Assembly: GCA_002729315.1 (NCBI GenBank)
Contig: PBTW01000053.1
Location: forward strand, 16,949-58,475
DNA: 41,527 nt
Source: Gammaproteobacteria bacterium
GTDB lineage: Bacteria; Pseudomonadota; Gammaproteobacteria; Pseudomonadales; Pseudohongiellaceae
Direction of reading: 5' to 3'
A model generated the notes under the pieces. It made no database searches, had not been told where the DNA came from, and was given only the letters and a program-made list of their open reading frames with translations. The position numbers were made by a program, and so were the translations under genes. Shown in pieces: positions 33,257 to 41,527 of this stretch. Within the stretch, counting starts at the first letter, position 1, and each line of letters opens with the position of its first letter.

Positions 33257-33649
33257 ATGGCAAGTACTCAATATTACGGAACGGGTCGTCGCAAGACCTC
33301 TACTGCTCGCGTCTTTCTGACAAGCGGTAGTGGCAACATAACGATCAATCGACGTCCACTGGATGGGTATTTCGGACGAGAAGTCGCCCGAATGATTGTA
33401 CGTCAGCCTCTTGAATTATTAGAAATGACGGAGCGATTTGATATCAAAGTTACAGTGCGCGGCGGCGGCAGCTTCGGCCAGGCTGGCGCCATTCGCCATG
33501 GCATCACACGGGCTCTGATGGAGTATGACAATGACTTGCGGCCGACGCTTCGCAAGGCAGGATTCGTTACTCGAGACGCACGGGAAGTGGAGCGCAAGAA
33601 GGTTGGCCTGCGCAAATCCCGGAAGAAACCACAGTTTTCCAAACGATAA
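33257..33649 (+). CDS. rpsI: 30S ribosomal protein S9
   Basis: [37 protein letters not shown]...[17 protein letters not shown]. Confidence 0.98.
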   Translation: MASTQYYGTGRRKTSTARVFLTSGSGNITINRRPLDGYFGREVARMIVRQPLELLEMTERFDIKVTVRGGGSFGQAGAIRHGITRALMEYDNDLRPTLRKAGFVTRDAREVERKKVGLRKSRKKPQFSKR

Positions 33650-33665
33650 GCGGAAACATGCTGTC

Positions 33666-33704
33666 AAAAAGCGCCAAAGCCCCTGTGGAATTGGCGTTTT
33701 TTTT
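33666..33704 (+). terminator. Rho-independent terminator after rpsI
   Basis: AAAAAGCGCCAA-(13 nt)-TTGGCGTTTTTTTT hairpin with T-tract. Confidence 0.85.
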
Positions 33705-33921
33705 CGGCTTCGATATGTTAAAATATATATTTAAAACAATAACTTAAGAATTATCCCCAACTGCAGCTCGCTTGATTAAAAAGTCGAAATTGACTAACAT
33801 CTGACGCAAGTCTCTGGAACTCACAAAAGTGGCCGATAAACGACTCCACTGCGAATAGCGTTTGGCCAGGGTGACCGGATCATTCACTTGCATTTAGTAG
33901 GATCTCAAGGAGTTAATTGAA

Positions 33922-34524
33922 GTGACTGACGAAAGTACTAATGCCGGCCGCAGACGTTTCCTGGCAGGCTCGACCGCAGCTGCGGGCGCTGCTGGCGTGG
34001 CTGGAGCGGCAGCGCCTTTTATCGGATCTTGGAATCCAAGCGCCAAAGCCCGTGCAGCCGGTGCACCAGTGCGGATCGATATTAGCCGACTCGCTGAGGG
34101 AGAGATGCTTGGTCCCATACCCGCTTGGAGAGGGCGTCCGATTTTTGTGGTAAAGCGAGGCGAAGAATCGCTGTCAGCGTTGAACGAAGATCCTGCAAGG
34201 TTAGCTGATCCTGAATCACTTGATCCGGAGCAACCGGGATACGCGCAAAATGAATATCGATCGCGCACTCCAGACGTGCTGGTTCTGGTCGGACTCTGTC
34301 CTCATCTTTTCTGCTCACCGACACCTCATGTTGAGCTACGACCCCAGCCCTTCGATGCCGATTGGCGCGGTGGATTTTTCTGTCCATGTCATGGCTCACG
34401 CTTTGATTTGGCAGGGCGTGTCTACAGCGGGTCCCCTGCATCCAGAAACATGCAGGTACCACCTTATTCGTTCGAATCAGAAAATATATTGGTAGTCGGT
34501 GTTGACGAGGAGACATCAGCATGA
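33922..34524 (+). CDS. petA: Ubiquinol-cytochrome c reductase Rieske iron-sulfur subunit
   Basis: TAT-like RRRFLAGSTAAAGAAG; cluster motifs CPHLFCSP ... FFCPCHGSRFD. Confidence 0.95.
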   Translation: MTDESTNAGRRRFLAGSTAAAGAAGVAGAAAPFIGSWNPSAKARAAGAPVRIDISRLAEGEMLGPIPAWRGRPIFVVKRGEESLSALNEDPARLADPESLDPEQPGYAQNEYRSRTPDVLVLVGLCPHLFCSPTPHVELRPQPFDADWRGGFFCPCHGSRFDLAGRVYSGSPASRNMQVPPYSFESENILVVGVDEETSA

Positions 34525-36578
34525 GCGATATAACTGGAACTGAAAGCCCTGGCGAGACTGATCAAAGACCTGGTTGGTTGGTTGAGGTGCGAGACTGGGT
34601 TGATGCTCGCCTTCCAATCATGGATGCGTGGAAGAAGCATCTTTCAGAGTATTACGCGCCTAAAAACTTTAATTTTTGGTACTACTTTGGGGTACTTTCG
34701 ATGCTGGTTCTGGTGATGCAGTTGCTCACTGGTATCTGGCTGACGATGAATTACACACCTTCGGCGGAAGCGGCTTTCGCATCAGTTGAATATATCATGC
34801 GGGACGTGGACTTTGGCTGGCTCCTGCGCTACCTGCATTCAACGGGCGCCTCAGCATTCTTTTTCGTTGTTTATCTACACATGTTTCGCGGGCTCATGTA
34901 TGGCTCGTATAAAAAACCTAGGGAACTGATCTGGGTCCTGGGAATGGCTATCTATCTGGTACTCATGGCCGAGGGATTTATGGGTTATGTACTGCCCTGG
35001 GGTCAGATGTCTTACTGGGGGGCAAACGTCATCGTTTCCCTGTTCGGCTCGATACCAGTCATCGGCGAAGACCTTTTGGTGTGGATTCGTGGCGATTACT
35101 TAATCTCGGGGGCTACGCTTAATCGGTTTTTCGCATTGCATGTGGTTGCCCTGCCTATAGTGCTACTTGCGCTGGTGGTTCTGCATATCCTTGCGCTGCA
35201 TGAGGTGGGCTCAAACAATCCTGACGGCATCAACATCAAGGATAAGAAAGGCCCTGATGGCGTTCCTGTGGATGGCGTACCGTTCCACCCGTATTACACG
35301 CTTTATCACGACCTTCCTGGCGTGATTCTGTTTTTGTTCGTGTTCTGCGCAATTGTGTTCTTCGCTCCGGAAATGGGTGGGTATTTCCTGGAAATTGCGA
35401 ACTTCCAGGAGGCGGATTCATTGAAGACACCCGAACATGTGCCGCCGGTTTGGTATTACACGCCGTTCTACTCAATGTTACGTGCGGTCACTGTGCCGCT
35501 TTTCGGGATCGATTCCAAATTTTGGGGCATGCTCGTCATGTTCGGTGCGATTGCTATTCTGTTCGTCTTGCCCTGGCTGGATAAAAGCCCGGTTCGCTCA
35601 ATGCGTTACAAGGGCTGGTATAGCCGAATTGCTCTTTTGTCATTCGTTGTCGCATTTCTTATTCTCGGCGTACTCGGTACGCAGGCAGTGAGCCCTGCTA
35701 AGACGGCCCTTGCCCAGTTGATGACGGTAGTTTATTTCGCGTATTTTTTGGGGATGCCTTGGTACACGAGGAAGGAACAAACTGTCACACCGCCAGCGCG
35801 AGTGACCGGTCGGTTTATTTCCGTTCCCCAGCTGGTCGGCTCTATCGTTCTGCTGGCTCTGCTGGTTGGACTACCACTGATGCTGGTTTCGGGCAGTGCA
35901 GAAGCTGCGTCTGCCGGGAATCTGGACCTTGAACATGTTGAGACAGACTTTGATGATAAGGAATCTTTGCAACGTGGTTTTCGGACGTACATGAATTACT
36001 GCGCGAGCTGTCATGAACTTGGCTACGCACGCTATGAGCGAACAGCCGATGACCTCGGTATTCCGCACGACTTGGTCCTAGCGAACCTGGTATTTGATGA
36101 CTCGCTTATCGGTGATCTTATTGAGAATGCGATGTCCGAAGACGATGCAAAATCCTGGTTCGGCGCGGCTCCACCGGACCTGACTCTGGCTGGAAGAGTC
36201 CACAGTCCAGACTGGTTGTATACCTATCTTAAATCCTTTTACAACGACCCAAGCCGACCGCTGGGTGCCAACAACAAGATCTACGCTAACGTCGGTATGC
36301 CGAACGTTTTACATGAGCTGCAGGGTGATGTCGAATGTGATGATCACGGGAGTGGGAATCCGCTTGATTGTAAGCTGTACCGCGTTGACGGCACGGGCTC
36401 TCTTAGTGAGCAGGAATTCGATAATCTCATCGCTGATCTTGTAAATTTTATGTATTACGTGGGCGAACCCGGCCGTGAAAATCGGCGGGCGATTGGTATT
36501 TGGGTTCTGGCGTTTCTCGGAATGCTTTACATCTTGGCAGCTATGATGGGGCGGGAGTTTTCGAAGGACTATCACTGA
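34521..36578 (+). CDS. Fused cytochrome b / cytochrome c1 of the bc1 complex
   Basis: 685 aa; cytochrome b haem-ligand helices (YLHSTGASAFFFVVYLHMFRG; FALHVVALPIVLLALVVLHILALH), PVWY Qo motif, then signal-like VLLALLVGLPLMLVSGSAEAASA, CASCH haem c site, GMPNVLHE and a C-terminal TM anchor. Confidence 0.96.
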   Translation: MSDITGTESPGETDQRPGWLVEVRDWVDARLPIMDAWKKHLSEYYAPKNFNFWYYFGVLSMLVLVMQLLTGIWLTMNYTPSAEAAFASVEYIMRDVDFGWLLRYLHSTGASAFFFVVYLHMFRGLMYGSYKKPRELIWVLGMAIYLVLMAEGFMGYVLPWGQMSYWGANVIVSLFGSIPVIGEDLLVWIRGDYLISGATLNRFFALHVVALPIVLLALVVLHILALHEVGSNNPDGINIKDKKGPDGVPVDGVPFHPYYTLYHDLPGVILFLFVFCAIVFFAPEMGGYFLEIANFQEADSLKTPEHVPPVWYYTPFYSMLRAVTVPLFGIDSKFWGMLVMFGAIAILFVLPWLDKSPVRSMRYKGWYSRIALLSFVVAFLILGVLGTQAVSPAKTALAQLMTVVYFAYFLGMPWYTRKEQTVTPPARVTGRFISVPQLVGSIVLLALLVGLPLMLVSGSAEAASAGNLDLEHVETDFDDKESLQRGFRTYMNYCASCHELGYARYERTADDLGIPHDLVLANLVFDDSLIGDLIENAMSEDDAKSWFGAAPPDLTLAGRVHSPDWLYTYLKSFYNDPSRPLGANNKIYANVGMPNVLHELQGDVECDDHGSGNPLDCKLYRVDGTGSLSEQEFDNLIADLVNFMYYVGEPGRENRRAIGIWVLAFLGMLYILAAMMGREFSKDYH

Positions 36579-36634
36579 CACGCTGCCGTTCCGCAGACAG
36601 ACAAGATAATAATGACCGAATTAGGGGACAATAC

Positions 36635-37273
36635 ATGGGTGTAGTCGCGAAACGTTCGTCTATGACTTTCTATTCAGATGGAGCAAGTCACTACAGTCAC
36701 AGAGTGCGTATCGTGCTCGCAGAAAAAGGGGTCACGGTAGAGACCATCGATGTTGATCCTGACAATAAGCCGGAAGATCTTGCGGCACTGAACCCATACA
36801 ACAATCTTCCGACTCTGGTCGATAGAGATCTTGTTTTATATGAAGCCGACATCATGATGGAGTATCTCGATGAGCGGTTTCCTCATCCACCTCTGTTTCC
36901 AGTTTATCCCGTCGCAAGAGCTCAGAGTCGGCTTTGGATCTACCGGGTCAGGCAGGACTGGTGTGAGCTTGTCGACAGCCTTATGGCTAGTGACGGGACG
37001 CCCTCGCAGCTCGAGAAAAAGCGAAAAGAATTGCGTGAAAGTCTGATTTCCATTGCGCCTATTTTTGGCGAAAAACCTTATTTTATGAGTGATGAGTTTA
37101 CCATCGTTGATTGCGTAGTTACGCCAATTTTGTGGCGCTTGCCAGCGATGGGTATCGAGTTGCCAAAAAATAAAACAACCAAACCGCTACTGGCGTATCG
37201 TGATCGTTTGTTCGAGCGTGTGTCAGTCGTGGCCAGCATGTCCGAACAAGAAAAAGAAATGATTCAATCCTGA
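36635..37273 (+). CDS. sspA: Stringent starvation protein A (GST-like)
   Basis: TFYSDGASHYSHRVRIVLAEKGV...NPYNNLPTLVDRDLVLYEADIMMEYLDERFPHPPLFPVYPVARAQ; ATG 36635 preferred over the listed 36500 start inside petBC. Confidence 0.96.
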   Translation: MGVVAKRSSMTFYSDGASHYSHRVRIVLAEKGVTVETIDVDPDNKPEDLAALNPYNNLPTLVDRDLVLYEADIMMEYLDERFPHPPLFPVYPVARAQSRLWIYRVRQDWCELVDSLMASDGTPSQLEKKRKELRESLISIAPIFGEKPYFMSDEFTIVDCVVTPILWRLPAMGIELPKNKTTKPLLAYRDRLFERVSVVASMSEQEKEMIQS

Positions 37274-37306
37274 GATCATTCTTTTGATTTATAAGGGCGA
37301 TCTTTC

Positions 37307-37732
37307 ATGGCAATGACATCAAGCCGTCCCTATGTGGTGAGAGCCCTGTACGAATGGATAGTTGAGAACAATTGTACGCCTTACATCCTGGTCAATGCCT
37401 TCGAGGAAGGAGTAGAGGTCCCGCAGGAGCACGTGCGTGATGGTCAGATCATCCTAAATATATCTCCGAGCGCGGTAAGCGACCTGCATTTGGGCAATGA
37501 AAGTCTGAATTTTGAGGGGCGTTTTGGGGGAATCCCCAAAATTGTCAGTGTGCCAATAGGTGCTGTGTGCGGAATTTACGCCAAAGAAAACGGTCAGGGT
37601 ATGATTTTTGATCCAGATTCGGCTCCACCCGAACCGCCAGAGCCAGAACCTACGACACCTGAGAAAACAATCACTGTCGGTCCTTCAGATAAAAAGGGAA
37701 ATCTAAAACCCTCTTTGCGTATAGTGAAATAG
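37307..37732 (+). CDS. sspB: ClpXP protease specificity-enhancing factor SspB
   Basis: SSRPYVVRALYEWIVENNCTPYILVNAF; C-terminal acidic linker ending NLKPSLRIVK (ClpX-binding tail). Confidence 0.96.
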   Translation: MAMTSSRPYVVRALYEWIVENNCTPYILVNAFEEGVEVPQEHVRDGQIILNISPSAVSDLHLGNESLNFEGRFGGIPKIVSVPIGAVCGIYAKENGQGMIFDPDSAPPEPPEPEPTTPEKTITVGPSDKKGNLKPSLRIVK

Positions 37733-37740
37733 GCCGCGCT

Positions 37741-38918
<1,178 letters not shown>

Positions 38919-39061
38919 CTATGTGAATGGCAGTCTTAACCGGTCATCTGGCTATATTGTCACCTGTGTTATCGGCCACAATTGATGGTCTGTTATAGGA
39001 ATTGGCTTTCCTTATTCGTGCCATGCTGTGGGGGTGAGCAATAGAAAGCGTCTCGAGTCAA

Positions 39062-39404
39062 TTAGATTTGACGTTCTCGCGGAATTTCAATTAACCCGAT
39101 GCCCTCAAAACGGCAGACAAGTCTAATGCTCCCTGTGAGAATATAAAAGATGAGCAGCTGTAAGGCGCAGCCTTGCCTTCTTGAAATGGGTGATAGTCTC
39201 AATAGTCGCACCGTGAACGTTCTTGCTCCGACATTTAACCTCAATGAAGATTAACTGTGAAAAGCCTTCCTTCATGATGAGATCAATCCCTCCGCATTTG
39301 TAGGAATAATTGTCGACAGTGAGTTTGAGTCCCCGGGTCAGCAGATGCTTGGTGGCTGGGCGTTCCTTTCTTCGTCCAACCGTATTGTCCGCCCTGTAAA
39401 GACG
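39062..39404 (-). pseudogene. yraN: YraN-family (UPF0102) gene remnant
   Basis: Minus-strand frame right after the lpoA stop reads ...TVGRRKERPATKHLLTRGLKLTVDNYSYKCGGIDLIMKEGFSQLIFIEVKCRSKNVHGATIETITHFKKARLRLTAAHLLYSHREH* (39404-39123), then shifts frame to RLVCRFEGIGLIEI (to 39062); no ATG/GTG/TTG precedes the core motif in frame. Confidence 0.75.
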
Positions 39405-41249
39405 TCAATCTGAAACATGGAGCGTGGGTTCGACTCCAGCACGCGTCACGGTGCCGTTAAGGAACCGAGCAAATAGCAAGTTACGGTGAATCTTTCCAGT
39501 CTCTGAGAGCGTGAGCGTGCCTGTCGCGCCAGCGATCGCAACATCAGCTTTGCGGGTTAACTGGTTGAGGCGCGGGTACAGCCTGAAACTGTCGACACCA
39601 AGTGCCCTAAGTCGTTGTGAGGAGCCCTGGACTGCTCTTAGCTGACTGTCGATCTTCTTTTTAAGATTGCTATCTTCCAGTAGCCACGGTGCGTCGGCAA
39701 ACCAGATGCCTTCCAGATCACGGTTATCGGTCGATTTATGCGAGCCATCGAACACGGACGGTAGGGCAAATACTGGCAAATCAGCCGCGTAGTAGAACGC
39801 CAACGTTGGCTTTATCAAGCGGGCTTGACGGGGATTTGCGATGAGAAGAATGTAGTCGATGTCCCGTCGGCGCCTCGGTATGAATTCGATGTTATTCCGC
39901 GGCAAGAGGGTCCGAAGATTTTCCAGGCGCTGTTCGCTCGCATCGATTGCCATGAGTTTTTTAATGACGGTACTGTAATCATTGGTCTCGCCATACGTGG
40001 CCAGCGAAACGACGTTTCCACCCCGGTCCTTCCAGCCTGCTGAGAAAGCCGACCTTAGGCGATCATAATCAGGTGATTCTGGTGCGATCAGCGCCGCACG
40101 GCGATAATCCCGCTCCCACGCTCGGTCAAGGAGTTGAGAAATTTCATCAGCGGGTGCCAGTCCAAACTGATACAGATTCTGGGGTGACTTTTCCGCCGCG
40201 TCTGCGTAATTCAGAGCAAGTGTTGGAACCGGCAAACTTTCATTTTCCGCCAGTTGATTCACCAGTGATTTAGCCAGGGGTCCTATGATCAGATCCGCGC
40301 CTGATTCAACCGCTTGCTGATACACAGCCTCTAGACCCACCAACGAAGTTGTGTCGAAAGTAGAGACGGTAGGTACCTCTCGGCTGATTTGCAGTGACTC
40401 GTAGTAGGCACTGAAAAAACCTTCCTGAATTGCGATACCGGCGGGCTCCTGTAGTGGAAGCAAGAGTGCAATTTTTCGTGGTCGGTTGTCCCACTGCGAC
40501 TGCAGGGCTGCCAAATCTGAGGGCAAGGTCTGTGAGGCAGTGTGACTGGTCCATACTGAGCGCCAGCGTTCAATGGCGTTGAGTTGACTGCGTATGTTGC
40601 TTTCCCCCGCAAGAAAGACGCGTGCAAGCTCTATCCATCCGCGCAATTCATAGCTGTTGGCATCTTCAGCGAGCCTTTCCAGCTCGGTCGTTTCTTGAGC
40701 AAGCAACAAATGCCAGAGTGTTTCGATGTTCTGGGTCGATCTGGGGTGATTCAGCGTCCTTGCGGCCAGAGCGTAAGCAGCAACCGCTGCAGCTGTGGAG
40801 TTGTTTTCTCGATGTAGATCCCCGAGTTTAGAATAAAGCTCTGGTGCCGCTGCGTCATTTGGGTCTAAATTTCTCACTAGATTCCCCGTTAACCAGCGCA
40901 AAGCGGCTGCTCTGTCATTTTGTGAGATTGCCAAATCGGCTTGAAGTAATGCGTAGGAAATCCTCAGTGAGAGAGGCAGAGCGGCCGGGCGATAAATGCG
41001 TCCCATCAGCTCACTCGCGCGCTCAAATTCTGACTCTACAAGTAACAGTTTTGCGGCTTGCATCAGATAATTAGCCGCTGTGCTGCCGGATGTTTCTTCA
41101 GCCTCCCTGATGAGGGATGTGACTTGTCGCAGTATGGCGCTATCCTCGACAGGCAGCTGCGGCCCCGAAAGTTCGCTGGTGCCGCAGGAGGCCAGAATAG
41201 AGAGGCTCAGAATTTTCAATAGAGCTGTGAGGCTTTTGCACGGTAACAT
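39405..41249 (-). CDS. lpoA: LpoA-like penicillin-binding protein activator lipoprotein
   Basis: Lipobox SILASC, TPR-like N half, LppC/periplasmic-binding-like C half (KIALLLPLQEPAGIAIQEGFFSAYYE; DLIIGPLAKSLVNQLA); ATG 41249 preferred. Confidence 0.92.
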   Translation of the reverse strand: MLPCKSLTALLKILSLSILASCGTSELSGPQLPVEDSAILRQVTSLIREAEETSGSTAANYLMQAAKLLLVESEFERASELMGRIYRPAALPLSLRISYALLQADLAISQNDRAAALRWLTGNLVRNLDPNDAAAPELYSKLGDLHRENNSTAAAVAAYALAARTLNHPRSTQNIETLWHLLLAQETTELERLAEDANSYELRGWIELARVFLAGESNIRSQLNAIERWRSVWTSHTASQTLPSDLAALQSQWDNRPRKIALLLPLQEPAGIAIQEGFFSAYYESLQISREVPTVSTFDTTSLVGLEAVYQQAVESGADLIIGPLAKSLVNQLAENESLPVPTLALNYADAAEKSPQNLYQFGLAPADEISQLLDRAWERDYRRAALIAPESPDYDRLRSAFSAGWKDRGGNVVSLATYGETNDYSTVIKKLMAIDASEQRLENLRTLLPRNNIEFIPRRRRDIDYILLIANPRQARLIKPTLAFYYAADLPVFALPSVFDGSHKSTDNRDLEGIWFADAPWLLEDSNLKKKIDSQLRAVQGSSQRLRALGVDSFRLYPRLNQLTRKADVAIAGATGTLTLSETGKIHRNLLFARFLNGTVTRAGVEPTLHVSD

Positions 41250-41327
41250 GCGTGGCTCTGATGTCAGGAATTGAAAAGAAGGGTAATACAAGTGTGCGAA
41301 CCGGGCAATTTTCCTCAAAGCTCAGCC

Positions 41328-41527
41328 ATGCCGGGGTCTACGCTTTTTGTGGTCGCGACCCCCATCGGTAACTTAACAGACATGTCCTTGCGTGCGATTG
41401 AAGTGCTTAGGCGAGTTGAGTTGATTGCGGCGGAGGACACGAGGCAAACGCAGAAGTTACTCACCCACTACAGCATTTCCAATCGGCTGATAGCATATCA
41501 TGACTTCTCAGATCAAAGTACGTGCCA
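41328..41527 (+). CDS. rsmI: 16S rRNA 2'-O-methyltransferase RsmI (5' part, truncated by window end)
   Basis: [62 protein letters not shown], divergent from lpoA. Confidence 0.95.
   Translation, partial: MPGSTLFVVATPIGNLTDMSLRAIEVLRRVELIAAEDTRQTQKLLTHYSISNRLIAYHDFSDQSTC

Noticed and set aside
35436-35460. PVWY in place of the PEWY Qo motif in cytochrome b
   Set aside because: To my knowledge PVWY is a known variant in beta/gammaproteobacterial cytochrome b, so it is not novel here.
39420-39445. GGGTTCGACTCC T-loop-like sequence
   Set aside because: Lies inside the lpoA C-terminal coding region (GVEPTLHV on the minus strand) with no tRNA fold.

Overview
This window is a gammaproteobacterial chromosomal core region of about 41.5 kb and roughly 41 genes. 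I saw no phage, transposon, CRISPR array or recognisable tRNA/rRNA. In order: aminotransferase-sfsA; a Rieske-like ferredoxin and a PLP sulfhydrylase/lyase; two envelope-type hypotheticals; hppA; mrp; two cation-coupled symporters (AGCS, and SSS with DUF4212); darP-mgtE; the npr-rapZ-ptsN-rpoN / lptB-lptA-lptC-kdsC-kdsD-yrbG block; mlaC-ibaG-murA-hisG-hisD; a degS/algW-like protease; a Nif3-like protein; zapG(yhcB)/zapE; rplM-rpsI; petA-pet(BC); sspA-sspB; dolP-diaA-(yraN remnant)-lpoA; and the start of rsmI. I found no convincing new multi-gene system. The observations most worth a second look are departures from the expected core layout: (1) cytochrome b and c1 fused in one 685-aa ORF, next to a Rieske protein with an atypical CPHLFC cluster motif; (2) a yraN gene that appears to be decaying (no start codon, GEIDL to GGIDL, 3' frameshift), which the ORF track does not show; (3) an orphan mlaC with mlaF/E/D/B missing; (4) no hpf between rpoN and ptsN; (5) a start-less reading frame at about 3966-4181 that resembles the N-terminus of lasso-peptide B2-type proteins; (6) an insertion of about 110 aa in the AGCS symporter. 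All homology statements come from recognising motifs by eye; no database search was run.
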